Shown: positions 49,601-62,005 of the stretch, one piece after another | Position numbering within the stretch: position 1 is the first letter of the stretch | How the letters are laid out: every line of letters starts with the position of its first letter | Source of the DNA: Neospora caninum Liverpool | Taxonomy: Eukaryota > Apicomplexa > Conoidasida > Eucoccidiorida > Sarcocystidae | Reading direction: 5' to 3' | Length of the DNA: 64,000 bases | Assembly (NCBI RefSeq): GCF_000208865.1 | Contig: NC_018396.1 | Span: 5,450,514-5,514,513 of the forward strand | The notes under the pieces: model-generated | Told to the model about the DNA's origin: nothing | Seen by the model: only the letters and a program-made list of their open reading frames with translations | The model's database searches: none | Translations under genes and position numbers: made by a program

Positions 49601-50543
49601 TCGACAGGGATCCCTTGACACAAACCGAGTTTCTGCGTCGCTCTGTCCAATCGAAACGACCACTGCCCTTTCGTGTCTGAGAGAAAAAAGCAGTCCTGAG
49701 CAGGACGGCAGATCGACGGAGTCGCCTTTTCTGTTCTCCCCTGGAAACACGTTACCCACGTAGAATACTCGGTAGTGTTTTCTGCTCTGTCCGTTCCATT
49801 CCCTATACGCCGAAGTCTCTCTGCCTTGGGTGCTTGGTTCTGCACATGCTTCGGTTTTATTAAGGGAGGCAACAGTCTCTTCTCTGCCTTCCCCTGCTCC
49901 AGTCTTCTCCCGCTGTGGCCGTTGCGGTGAGCGGGCATATTTGACCTCGTGCTGCTCCGGCCTCTTCTGCTCAGCTGTCTCCCTTTCTTCCGCGCTTCGA
50001 GGGACACTCTCGCGATGAACGAGACACGAAAGAATCGCTTGGAGGCATTCACATCAGACATGCCTTTCCTCGACATTTCCGTGCGCTTTCTTACTGGTTT
50101 TCTTCCTATCAGCGCTCGTCGGTATCTTTTCGGTGCGCTGCAGCAACGCTGCTCCAGTTGCTCGGGAAGACGCCACCGCCCTCTGTCCCCCATTTGTCAC
50201 GTTTCTTCTTGCCTTTTCTCATTGTTGGCTTAGAGTTCCTGTGGCCAGGCTGCTTTGCACCACTGTCCAGATGTCCTGCGTCATTTGAAGTGCTTTCGCC
50301 CGGTGTTTTTGTGGCAGCGTCTCCCGAGTTTCGGCAACAGCACACCTCCCATTCGCGCGCAACGGCTCGCAGAGAAACTCGTTTTGTTCACACGCCACAG
50401 CTGCTCGGCTCGCCTTAAGATTTTCGCCTTTTTGTGAGGGACTGGTTCTGTGTCAGTAGCTTTACTCTCAGTGGAGGCTCCTTTTGTTGTCCTCACTCCC
50501 GGCCAAGGCGTTATCGAGAATATTAGGAACATTCAGCGCCGCC
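46607..50543. other. Divergent intergenic region, centrin and PP2C promoters
   Basis: About 3.9 kb between two divergent start codons. Stops are frequent in all frames and no open stretch shows a domain. The longest (49480-50193, minus) is basic low complexity opposite the probable PP2C 5' UTR. Promoters and 5' UTRs of both genes must lie here. No strong regulatory motif, repeat array or RNA gene was recognised. Confidence 0.55.
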
Positions 50544-53500
50544 ATGCCAGTGTTTTTGCCGCCGGCTCCTCCAGGGGCGCGGCGGCTCTACCGGTTGCCG
50601 GTTCCTCTCCCACTCCTTTCTCTCCGTCTTACCTGTATTTTTGCCGCTTTCCTGTGTTTCTGTGCCTCTTTTCTCTCGCCTTGTGTCATCCGAGCCTCCC
50701 TGTCGCCTCTCTTTGTGCTCTCCGACCAACCACAGGCCGTGGCTGCCAGCCGCGCCGTGCTTACTGCCGACTCCGAGATCGCTGATGACTCCGTCGCCTC
50801 GCAGACTCAAGAGACAATCCAGTCTTCGTCTTCCTCTGCCATTCCGGAGAATCATGGTGGCGCTGCACACTCCCAGACTGTGGAGCGCTCGCAAGCGAGC
50901 GCTCCGCAGTCTTCTCCAGAAGACCACGCGGTGTTTCCCGAAGAATGGCACGTCCGCATCAACCGTGAACCAGGTGAGGTGGGCAGATTCGTTCCGCCTT
51001 CCCTGTTCGGTTCTAAGGCGAAAGACACAAACGGAGCGTCCATCTCGGCGAGATTCATCGAGTCCCAACAACCGCCCCAGTCTGTAGCCGGTTCCCAGAG
51101 TGAGAACACCCACGCTGCCGGTCCTGGCCCTCTGGTGTCTCAGCACCGCGGGGGCCAGCATCGGCAGGGAGCGCGCGTTGTGCCTGGGCAGCCTTCTCCT
51201 TCACTGCTTCTCGCTCGCGGAAAGCAGGAGTCGTTCGGCGCGGGAGCCGGCCGGAACTACGGCCAGTGGGAGACGCCGAGATTCGAGCCAATCGCACAAG
51301 ACAGCAGAGAATCTCAGGAGAGCGACGTGTCGAGCGGAGTACTCAAGTCCCAGCTGACACAGACGCAGCAGAGCCTTCCTCAGCATGTGGCCGCTTCCCA
51401 GTTGCCTCTCGGTCGCGCGGCGAACCAGGGGAGTGACGATTTCTCTGCAGTGCAAATTCCTGGGGGCGGCGCTTTTTCTCCAGCTGGACAGTCTCCATCC
51501 GATGCGTCCTATTTCATGCATGCACCCTCCGAGGGTCAACCGCCGGCTCTCCTCGTGGCTGCATCGGACTCGGCACGCGGAGATTCGGGGTTCGCTGGAA
51601 GACCCGGCGCGTCCGCGTCGGCGCCTGCGAGTGACAGCCTGAGACTGGCCCAGGTTGGGCGCCAAGGCCTGCCTCTGAGTCCGCGCCACGACGCCTTCTC
51701 TCCGCTTCAGTCGAGTTCATTCTACGACCACATCTATCCTCCCGTCCACGCAGACGGAAGAGGTGAGAAAGAGTCTCCCGAGCGACACAGTGGAGGGCTT
51801 CTCTCGAATTTCGCCGAGGGAGCACGCGACGCAAGCAAGCGGAGAGCTCCCACATTCGCATCTGCTTTTGGGCCGGGCGGGTTTTTGGAGGCCGTCCTAT
51901 CTCCCGACTTGGCGAGCGAAGTGAAGGCGACGGTGCTGCGGAAAACCGGAGAAATGCGGAAGGCGTATCTCCACCCAGGGTTGAACTCGCTTTCAATGGC
52001 GATACACTCGCTGTTCTCTCCAGATCGTCCTAGCGAGGGAGACAGCGCGTCTCTCAGCGCAGAGACAAGGAAGTCGAGCAAGAGCCCGGGCTCTCACGTC
52101 CTTTCGGTCTCGCAAGCACGCCGGAGCGATCGGGACGAAGCGCAGGGAAGAGGCGAGAGCGGCGCCAAACACCAGAAAGAAAACAGGCAAGGCGGAGTCG
52201 GTTCGGAGATCTTTGCGAGTCTAGGCCTCGAGGAGGAGTTCGCAACCGGGATGCACGCCCTTCAGAAATTGAAGGAGGTCCTGGGCTTCGAGGACGCCGA
52301 GCCCGTGTCTCCTCCCCCGCCTTCGCCGCAAAGGAGAAAAAGGAGAACTCCTCCCTACCAGGTCCAGGTACAGAGAGGCGTGCGGGTGTCTGTACACTGG
52401 GGCGAGCATGCGTAGGCTGCAGAGCGAAAGAAAACGACAAAATGCTCGAACCAGAGAGAAGGCGAGAAGGAAGCAGACTGGGGAGTGAACGAGAGGGAAA
52501 CCGACAGCACAGGGGACAGAGGAGAGCGAAGAAAGGGGGGACCGTCAGTGCGGAGCCCCACACGCAGATCTATCGTGTCATCCCGAGAGCAGCTTTTTCT
52601 CGATGGAGAATGAGAGGAGAGAGTCCAGCGTACAGTACCATGATGGAGAAAAGTGAACGAAATCAGGGAAGAGACAACCACCTTCGCGTGCGTCTTCCAA
52701 TAGTCTTCCGAGTGTCTGGTTCTGTCGGCCTGCTGACGTTTCACACCACGTTCTTCGAGTACAGTCGGTGTATATATAGTGTATATTCATGCGTCTGTAT
52801 GTGTCGACGTTTGTGGCACTACGAGGTCAGGAGCCTGCACAGGCCGACCCCGGTTGTTTCGCGGTGATCCTGTTCTCTCAGGTCCGCAAAAAGATGGTAA
52901 CCGTCAGCGAGTGGTACTTGCATTCCCTCGGTGCAACGATGAATGGCCGCCGCGAAGACGACGAAGATGTAAGCGGCTTTTCGGCCCCCGCGGGTTCGTG
53001 TGAGGTCGGGAAGTTCCGACTGTATCGTCCCCCTCGTTCGGGCTCTCCAGCTGGAGAGAGTGAAAGAAGCAGCTGGGTCCTGTGTATGTACTCACAGAGA
53101 CACGCGCCTGTTCTTCGCTTCCCTGCAGCTTTTTTCCACATACCAAGGGGGTGAGAGGGCGGGAAGAAGCGGGGGAAAGACTGGCAGGCGCGATGGGTAA
53201 CCGAGTCCGGAGAGAGGAGACAAAGCGTCGGAGACGGGCGTCCGACGGAAGAGCACAAGCCTTTCTGGAGGGCGCCTCGGCTGCTTTCACAGAGAAAACG
53301 CTTCTTTTTTCGCCTGCAGTCTCACGATCCCGTCGGCGCTTCTTCCCTCGGTCTCGAACTCCTCTCGTCGCAGTGTGCCGGTCGCTCTCTCCAACCGGCT
53401 TGGCAGGCGTTTCGTGTTCTCTCCTGCTAAAATATTCTTCCTTTCCTCTGCATGTGTTTTGATTCGTGTCGCCATCCCCACTGCACCAGGCCCTCCTCGT

Positions 53501-55555
53501 CCACTCGCCTCTGGCCGGTTTTCCCCACGCGCGACTCGTGGGCCTCTTTGACGGCCACGCCGGTTACGAGATTTCGCGGTTCTGCGCCACACACGCTTCG
53601 AATTTCTTAGGTAAGTGTAAACCGCAACTAAAAAGCCGAGAGGATCTCATTTGGATTTTTTTGAACCCCATACAAGGTGTGCCCGGAATAGACCCATATC
53701 TATCCTGAGAGTTGTCGAGCCACGCTAACACAGTCAAAGGCCGATCCAATCAAATCCATTCCAGATGGAAACCAGCCGTCGGGTCAGAGGATCCCATTCC
53801 ATATAGAGTACCCGAATCAAAATCATTCACTGCTTTCGAGTCACGAAGCGTTGACTCGCCACTCCTGCCGGAACAGAGAAAAAGGCAGGCGGCGGGTCGC
53901 TGGCTCCTCAGCCGGGAAGACAGTACACACACGTGCATATCTCATGGCCTTTTTACGAGTAGACAACCTTTTGTTGCCCATGTGCATATCTCAACAGAGC
54001 TGTACACATGGGTGGACATGTACGCGTATCTGCCTATACATATGCAAATAGTATTTATGTACAGGTGTATGTTTGTGTGCTTATGCGTAATTGCTGGTGC
54101 ACGAGCCCCGTGTGCGTTGTGTGTTTTCCTTTAGGTACAATGGCGGATTTTTCGGCCGCCTCTTTCAAGGCGGCGTGTCTCGCAATGGACGATGCAGCCT
54201 TCCACCATTCGGGGCCTCTGCGCCGGTCAGGGTCTACAGGTGAGAATGGACGGTTTTCTCTCTGTTTTCGGATCCGGCTTCGCTTTCTCTCGCCTTCGGC
54301 CCCTGAGTCGTGCAGTCTCCTTTTCTGTCCGATTTCGCCACTCTGCCTCCACAAAAACCTGTATTCGCGGCTCTCACCAGAGAAGCTGGCACCAGCGGCG
54401 AGGGCCGCCGCATCTGCGGGCCTGCTTGAGTCGGAGACACCATCTCACGTCTCAGGCGAGAGCGGGTGTGGGGTCATGAGGCGACGCGGGGAGGAAATCG
54501 GTTGCCGCTCCGTTCTCGGAATGAGTCGTCTCTCAGGCAACACCGGGTTTTCCGCAGTCACCAGAACGAATCACCAGCTGCTCCAGAACGCGTATCTGCA
54601 CTGACTTCTCCGGTTTATCGAACTAGAAATCAGGCAAACCTAGAGAAAGGGCTACTTGCATGTATGTGTCTGGAGATTTCCATATATACGCGTACATGTG
54701 TGTGTTTATTTACACTGCTCGTCACGTAACAAAAAGACATCACGATTTTAGATCGGTTGGTACAGAATATCAAGCTTAACACTAATAAACTGGGTTAAAT
54801 AATACAGGGCTGAAGTGCGCTCATTTTAATATGTAGTGTAATTGGAAGATAAACGTCGTTTTGTACGGCGATCAAGGGGGATCAACGGAGAACGCAGGAC
54901 GTCATGGCAATTATCCGTTTATCTGTGTGGAGAATGGTCCAGCTTCTTAGGGCGATAGGGCGGGTGCTTTCTTTTTTTCTGGCGAGAGGCGTACCTTTGC
55001 GGTGTCCTTTATCCCTTTTTTTTGTTCGTAGGGATCATGCTGGTCATCGAGCAAAATTGGTCCCAGGCCGGCCGGCTTTTTTTCCGAGTGCATGCGGCCA
55101 ACGTCGGTGAGGAGGGAAACGAAACGCCTCTGATGGAGTCTTTCATTAGCTCGTGCTGTCTCTAGTGTTTGCGTCCCATGGCGAATTTTCACGGAAAAAC
55201 GCTCCCTCTTGCCAATCGCGCCCACAGAGCCGATCCAGCCTCCGCGTTCCTCCGGCCCCGCTGTCAGTGTAAATCATCGTGATGTGTCTTTCTTCTTCTG
55301 TTCTCCACCTGTTCCTCTTCCGTCCACTGCCTGTCCTTCCTCTGATTCTTCGTCACCGTTTTTCTCGGTTCTCTGAACTGCTCAACTGGCGCTGATTCGC
55401 TTCGAATCTGCATGCAGCAGCGCTGACGCGGCACCTCATCTTGGGGAACGTTAGCTGCACTCCCATCCTCTCCCTTACCTCCAGGGATTCTCCTCCATTT
55501 CTTTACATATCCTTTTACACTTCTATATCAATAAGTTGAATACGTGTGTATACAC

Positions 55556-55592
<37 letters not shown>

Positions 55593-55615
55593 CATACACA
55601 TATACATATATATAC

Positions 55616-55650
<35 letters not shown>

Positions 55651-58613
55651 CATATGTTCTCTTGGGTGTTTGTACTTGTTCGGCGTATAAATGAGTATGT
55701 GTGGGTTTTTGCCCTTTCATCGCGATGGGCGAAGAGCAGTTGGTCAGCGTGTGTGTGCGCCTGTCGGGTGCTCTGGGCCTTCAGGGGACAGTCGCGCCTT
55801 CATCCTGCGCCGCGATGGCTCCTTTCTCGCGCTTTCGATAGACCACAAACCGAACGACCCAGACGAGCGGCAGAGAATCGAGTCTGCCGGTGGCCACGTC
55901 AAGAGAATGGGAAACGGTATCTGGAGACTGGACGGCTCTCTGGCTCTCTCTCGAGCTTTCGGAGATTTTGTAGGTTCCTCTCTCACCCCTATCCCCAGGT
56001 TCTAATATATATATATATATATATATATTTGTATACGTATTTACATTCAGGTATCTACGGTTGCTTAGATATACATACGGTCGTGGGATGTTTCTCTGTG
56101 TAGGGGAGTGTGTACGTGTGATCGCTTTGGGTGTCAACGCCCCTCTCGCGCTTCGTATTCCTTTTGTCTCCGCCTCTCCCGCTGTTTCTCGTCGATTGCT
56201 GCGTTGTTGCTTCGCAGCTTTTTAATTTCTCTCCCCCAGCAGCGCTTGCGCGTTAGCTCGTTTTTGGTGACCTGTTTTCCTGTTCGCTCGCTGCGCGGGC
56301 ATCGATTTCAAACCATGCGTCTTCAAAATGCTTCTTGCGTGCGCCTCCTCCCCCACGTTCTCCGTCCACACCAGGCAGTGTCTGTCATCTGCGATGTCAC
56401 CTTGAGCTCTCCTTTCAGAAACTGAAGCAGGAGCCCTCGCTCCCGGCAGATGCCCAGAGAGTCGTGGCGGTCCCCGATGTGGTGGAGACCATCGCGTACC
56501 CCGGAGACATTCTCTTCCTCGCATGTGATGGTGAGTTTGGGAGGAAGAGGAGAAGCCGTCCAGTGTTCTGTCGTCCCTCGTTTACCCTTCCTCTCTCACT
56601 CTTTCCCTTTCTCTCTGTTTTTCTCTCGCTCTCTTTTTCCTTCCTCCCTGTTTTTTTTTCTCTCACTCTCTGTTTCCCTTCCTCTCTCTCTTTCCCGTTC
56701 TCCCTGTTTTTCCCTCGCTCTCTTTTTCCCTTTCTCTCTCTGAAACTCGACTTTCTCGCGACACGCCTTCGGTCGAAGCGTCACGGGCGGCTGTTTACGA
56801 ACGTGACGCGTTTGTCCGTCCCCGTGCGTGTGTGTGGGAGCTTGCTTTTCTCCCTTTTTCGATGTGTTTGCACCAGGTGATGTGCGTCTTCAGATTTGTC
56901 TGCACGCACATGCGCGCGCGCTCGTGTCTCTTCTCTGCCGCGTGCTGTCTTTTCTCTGAGTGCCCCATGGGGCGCCTGTCCCCGCCGCTGCGCAGGAGGA
57001 AGCTTGCGGTCCCTCGGGGCTGTCGTTTTTGGCGATTTGAGAACTCGCTGGCTGCGACAAGCGGGCAAAAGTATCCGTTTTCTCTTCGCACTCGCTCGTC
57101 GACCGACGGAGCGGGTTTCGATCAAGTGGCGATTTGTCTCCTTCCTCGCTCTTTGCAGGCATGTTCGAGGCTCGGGGCATGACGTGGTCAGGCGTCGCGA
57201 GTCTGCTGAAGGAGAGCTTGGACGAGACACAAGGCGACCTCCCAAAAGTCGCGTACAAGCTGCTCGACTCGGCGTTCACCAGAGGTGTGCAAAGAGCCAA
57301 TCCACTGCGGCTGCGCCACCAATCTCACAGTCACACAAGTTGCTGCGAAAATCCATGCAAACAGGCTCTTCTGCCCATACAACTAAGGTCTCACGCTAAG
57401 CAGCTGCGTGTGCCTCTGTCCTTCTCACGCTGTCTCGAAACTGCGGCTCCAGATCAATCCACCAACCCGGCTCTCGTCCTCTGCAAGTCTCTGCTCAACT
57501 GGCCAGACCCAGCTTCTCTCTTTTTAAGCTCTATCTGTTCCTCTGTGAATCCACGCGGATATTTGTCATATATATATATATATATACATAGATACTTATC
57601 TGTATATAAGTGTATATGTATCTCAACTTGTATTAATCTGTGGCATAGAGATATGGATGTATATATCGGTGTACGTGTATCTATTTAAAGAAGAGACAAG
57701 CAGACGGGCTAGCGTTTCAGAACTTCTCTCGGTCCCGCACCGAAATTGTGCTTCACATATGTGTACGTAGAGATGATATAGAGTAAGACACAAATACGTA
57801 GGCATCAAGATGTGTTGTTCATATGCTGCGTTAAATGCATTTGAGCGGAGTCTTGCTGTCCACATAGTTCACGGACGGAGTTGTGTTTCTTCCCTGGTGG
57901 GTTCTTGCGTAGGCTCGGGAGACAACATCAGCGTGATCATTGCTCGTCTGGCGGAGTTGCGGTCAGCCACGACGACGGTCAGCAGATTTGACTACGACGC
58001 GTCTGGTGAGGACAGTTCCTTTTCTCTTACGATTGATCTGCGTGCTCGCGTCTGTCGATTTCTCTTCACGTTTCCGGTGTCCATCAAAACTCGAGATGGG
58101 TATGTGCGAGGTCGAACGCTTTCTCGACGCGACTGAGGAACTCACGAGGAGCGCTGTGTATCCGAGGAAACGACTCCTGAGCAGTCCTCCCTGTCTCTGG
58201 AGGAAGCAACCGAGCTGGGAGAACAGACTCTGAAGCAACGCGTTCGGGGTTCCTCTGCTTTCGTAAAAGGAATGCATGGCTCCCTCTGTCTCTCTCTCTC
58301 TGTGGCGCCGGGCCATTCCGCGTGGTCGCGGCGGTGAGTGTTGTATGTCCCAGGTGGGGTGTCTGACCACGCCGTTGCTTTGAGTCACTGTCTTTCGAGC
58401 GACCGCGAGGTGTTTCGTGTTTTCGCCCGCTCGATTCCGGCCGCGGTTTTCTGCAAATGCGGCCCGGACGCGTTCCTGCGGTGTTCCTCTGCAGGCAACC
58501 TGGAAGTGCAACCGGCCGTGGTGAATGGAGAGATGGTGAGAGGGTATCGGACGGCGGACGGCGTTGTTGCCGTGCACCCTGCAAAGGAGCCTTTAACCGT
58601 TACACTGTTTTAA
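50544..58613 (+). CDS. PP2C-family protein phosphatase with secretory leader
   Basis: Ten exons: 50544-52367, 52882-52968, 53490-53610, 54135-54239, 55032-55106, 55785-55969, 56419-56530, 57159-57284, 57913-58005, 58495-58613 (948 residues). PP2C/PPM enzymes are Mg/Mn-dependent Ser/Thr phosphatases. The ATG at 50544 (GCCGCCATG context) starts a basic then strongly hydrophobic leader (about residues 22-51), read as a signal peptide or anchor. Residues 52-608 are Ser/Gln/Pro-rich with no known fold. The catalytic domain follows: [76 protein letters not shown]. All metal-binding Asp/Gly motifs are intact, so it should be active. Exon 1 joins exon 2 in phase 0 at either of two adjacent donors. 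A start at the Met in exon 2 (52894), giving a leaderless form, is the alternative. Confidence 0.88.
55547..55655. repeat. Compound TA/TACA microsatellite in PP2C intron 5
   Basis: About 110 bases of (TA)n mixed with TACATA and CACATA units, the longest such array in the window, lie between exons 5 and 6. Confidence 0.95.
56005..56032. repeat. (TA)n microsatellite in PP2C intron 6
   Basis: About 26 bases of alternating TA follow exon 6. A similar run at about 57568-57588 lies in intron 8. Confidence 0.9.
56581..56745 (+). repeat. Pyrimidine-rich CTCT/CCCTTT degenerate repeats in PP2C intron 7
   Basis: About 160 bases made almost only of C and T, built from repeated units such as TCCCTTTCTCTCT and TCGCTCTCTTTTTCC, start about 50 bases after the exon 7 donor. 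Confidence 0.8.
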
Positions 58614-61600
58614 AGGTCGACTCACCTGGTTCGCGACGCAAAAGAGGGTCGGGACTACCGCTGGCGAGTGCACGGAGCGGCCTTCTGGAGTCCGCTAGGC
58701 GCGGTCCACACGAAAACAGGGGCAAGCCTCGCCAAAAGGAGAGCCCGTTTACACCATGCCGCCGGCCGAGACACCCGCAGCGCTTGCGCGCGTGTGGGGC
58801 GGAACTAGGGAAGTGTGTACACGTGTGAGAAGACGGGCTTTTGTGTACGCACACGCTGTCTCGCTCTTCGTACCAGATACGTTCGCCGACTCAGGCCTTT
58901 CTACATAGCATCTCTCTCCCGCGCTTCCCCGTCGATGCGGAGTTGGGCGTCTCGGAGAGAGTCTTTTGGAGAGACGGAGGAGCGCGGGGAACATCGTGGA
59001 CGTTGGAAGCGGGAAACCACGACTGTGCTGTCGTCTGATCGTAGCAACCCGAGCCGCGGGAAGTAGAGAACCTGCGGTCGAGTGCAAACGTTGGTTTTCT
59101 AATATACGCTAGACACAACTCGTTATGGGATCTAGGAGGAAACGCCCTCGAGCGGGAATCAATTGCATGCGGTCTCGCGAGTGGAAGACATGTTGTTGAT
59201 CTGCAAGTGGGTCGTCCCTTTTTGGCGATCGGTTTGGCTCGAGGGGAGACGGGGAGGTCGCGGGGCACTTTTTTAACGCCCTTCCCACGTAGGTTTTGTA
59301 GCGTCAGTCGTCTCGTTGAGACCCGTGAGAGAAAGAGAGCGGAGGGTGTGTACAGAGAAGCGACGGAGTGGAAGCGTGCTGAGACGTGCCAAAGGCTTGT
59401 GCGGCGGGTGGGCTCGTGGTGTGGCGCACGCACCTCCAGGTGCCTCTCGAGCTGTGCCGAGGAAGGCATGCAGAAAGCAAGGTCCGAGAGAGGCGTTTAG
59501 AAGGGTGAGGGAGTCGGGCGTCGCGCGGCTGGGCAACGGAAGCGGAGGGAAGAGGTTGAATTGATCGTTTGGATCTCATCCGGGATTCCGTGTCTCCGAC
59601 GAGTGCGTTGGGGCACTGTGGAGGGTGCGCGGACACCGCAGTTCCTTCTTGCGGTGTCGGATCTCGATGTCGGAAAGCAACTTGGCCAAACGCTGTTTGG
59701 GGTGTAGGCTGGAGACGGCCAGCGCTGCTTCGTTGCAAATGAAGATGAAATGGATTCCAACGAAGTTTGCTCGAGGAGCGGATGGAAACGCGTGATTTGT
59801 GCCTGACATTCAGTGCAGAAGGCTAGAGGAGCGTCCTCAGTCGACGGTGTGTACCGAAACGAGTTGTGACATCAAGACAGCTTGAAACGAATGTCACAAC
59901 GGCGCATTTTGTGAAGCGGTGCAACGATGCGGAGGCTGTCGTGTTTGTTCGGGGTGGGCGTGTGGTGTGTGTGCGGCTGCATGTCCAACTCAACCTATAT
60001 ACGTGTGTATGCCCGTGTATATATATGAGACTAGGGACGTGTGATTCATTACACTTGCGTGATTTTCGCCTATCTGACTTTTGAACAAAGAACTCTCTGC
60101 GTTCCTGTGTCAGGGGAGACCGTTTTCCTCAGGTGGAACAACCCTGTCAATTTTGCGTTGGCTCGACAAATTTGTGCCCTCACGTTCTGCGCTTCCGTGA
60201 ATCAAACAGCAGATTTCATTTCGAGAACCGTTTGGCATCGTCCTGGTGTGCAACGGCACTATGGAAATGCAGAGAATCTGGAGACTGTGAGAAACCTTTT
60301 CAGGGGGGAATTCGGGGTAATTTTACCGCGTCCGCCCTGGATCTGGCTTCTGTACGGAGTAACGACTTTTCAAGCTTGCGGGTGCTAGTTATGGTTCCTT
60401 CTACCACTGTGAGAACCGACGGCTCTCTGCCGCCGCAAGCATAAGCCTGAAAACCTACACAGTGGGGAGCGTGAACGAGCTGTGGGGGAAGGTTAGTTAA
60501 CGGTCATTTGTGAAATGCTCAGCGGTTTAAAAAAGAATTCGGGTTCACGAGACTTCTGGCATTAAGGTGGAGAAAACGCGGCAACAGGTCTCCGTTCTAC
60601 GCTAGCGACAGAATCAACTCGAGATCCTCCCACTATCACTTCTCGTTACGCAGAAAAGAAGCCCACTGTTGCGACGCGTTCGACGTGTTCTTTTTCTTAG
60701 AGAGGAAAAAAGAACACAGGTGTTTTCTCTCTCTTCGGGGCCCGCCCAACCCAACCCAAACGGACACGACACAGCTGTGTTTTATCTCATCTACTGAGGC
60801 GCAACTATGTAAGACAAACCGATGCACACCTAAACAGATACATGTATAGGTGCGTTGTTGGTGTCATTCCTTTCTCTCCCGAGTCAATAAAATCCGTCGG
60901 TAAATTTCCCAGGACCATTTCCGAAAACGGGAAGTGAATCGCGACTTCGCCAATGAAACGCTTCTGGCTCAGACAATATGGTAATTCGGCACTCATACCA
61001 GAGCACCGGGGCTGCAGCGTATTGAGCCTCGCCTCTCTGGGGACGCCTTCGCCTGGACAGCTGACGTCGTACATGTGTCTGGATGTGCAAGCAGAGACCA
61101 GTTTTTGACACAGGCACCGATCTGCGGGTTCGCGGGTTCTTTGCCCCAGTTCAAGCAAAAAACGCGTCAGGCGCTGCAGTTGCGAAACGGTAAACACGGT
61201 GTGGAGATGGGTTGCCGAGAACTCGACACAAAAGACGCGACATGCACTGGCGATATTCTTTCTGCGCATCAGCAGTGTATCTCGGATACAAAGCCCAACA
61301 GAAGCGAAAAGCGAAGAAACGAAAAAAACGTCACGCGAAAGAAAAAGAGCAAATATGGAACAACCTGTCTTAGCGTGCCGCCAGTGCGCTGAACCTTCTG
61401 GGTGTATTCACAAAAATTTGGGTGTATGCCTTTATTGACTGCGAGCGACCAAGATTACATCAAGATCTGAAGAATTTTAACGTGACCATAAAAACATCCA
61501 ACCGGCAAAAGAACCTGAAGGTTTGTGCGCTTTCCGCGTCATTCCGCGTCATCTTTCGTCCACTCTTTCCGTGCGCGTCGAGCAGAAGGCCCGTTGACCT

Positions 61601-62005
61601 CAGAGCCACGCCTCGGCATCAACTTCGCGTTTCCGTCCTCTCCAATAGGTAACAGACTCATCACGCCAAAAAGACCATTCCGAACACTTGTTCTCCGAGC
61701 CTGTAGGCGCCTTTCACACGCGGATTCGTGAACGTCCATTTCCTCGGCCCTGTTCTCCGTGTTACGGACACGGCATCATCGACGGGCGTTTTTGTCGGGT
61801 TTCCTCTGTCTGCTTTCGTCTCTTCTTGTTTACCGCAGTCTGTTTTGCTTCTTCGTCGTCCCCTCACTTCCTGTCGTCGTACGCGTTGCGTCTCCCGTCC
61901 TGCCCAGACTCTGCCCATCTGAAACGTACTAGCCTCTCTCGTCAAGCGCTCTCTGCATACCTAAACTTGTTCGGCCGAGCTGTGCGTGCCAACGTATCTG
62001 CTGTG
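58614..62005. other. Convergent 3' flank between PP2C and the atypical kinase
   Basis: About 3.4 kb between two stop codons on opposite strands. It should hold both 3' UTRs. Open frames on either strand (for example 58891-59469, 59304-59738, 60805-61269 and 61661-61945) show no domain, hydrophobic leader or splice-consistent continuation. I see no RNA gene or tandem repeat here. Confidence 0.55.

Noticed and set aside
49480..50193. 237-codon minus-strand open frame
   Set aside because: Basic low complexity with no domain, opposite the probable 5' UTR of PP2C.
52368..52415. Reading PP2C exon 1 through to its own stop codon as a separate gene
   Set aside because: Two GT donors just before it join in phase 0 to the exon that carries the start of the PP2C domain, which otherwise lacks a natural beginning. 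It is kept as an alternative only.
58338..58494. In-frame stretch before the last PP2C exon, considered as coding
   Set aside because: The previous exon ends in phase 1, and only the acceptor at 58494/58495 joins in frame. The upstream part has no PP2C similarity.
61661..61945. Minus-strand open frame downstream of the kinase stop
   Set aside because: It lies after the kinase stop codon, most likely in the 3' UTR, with no domain.
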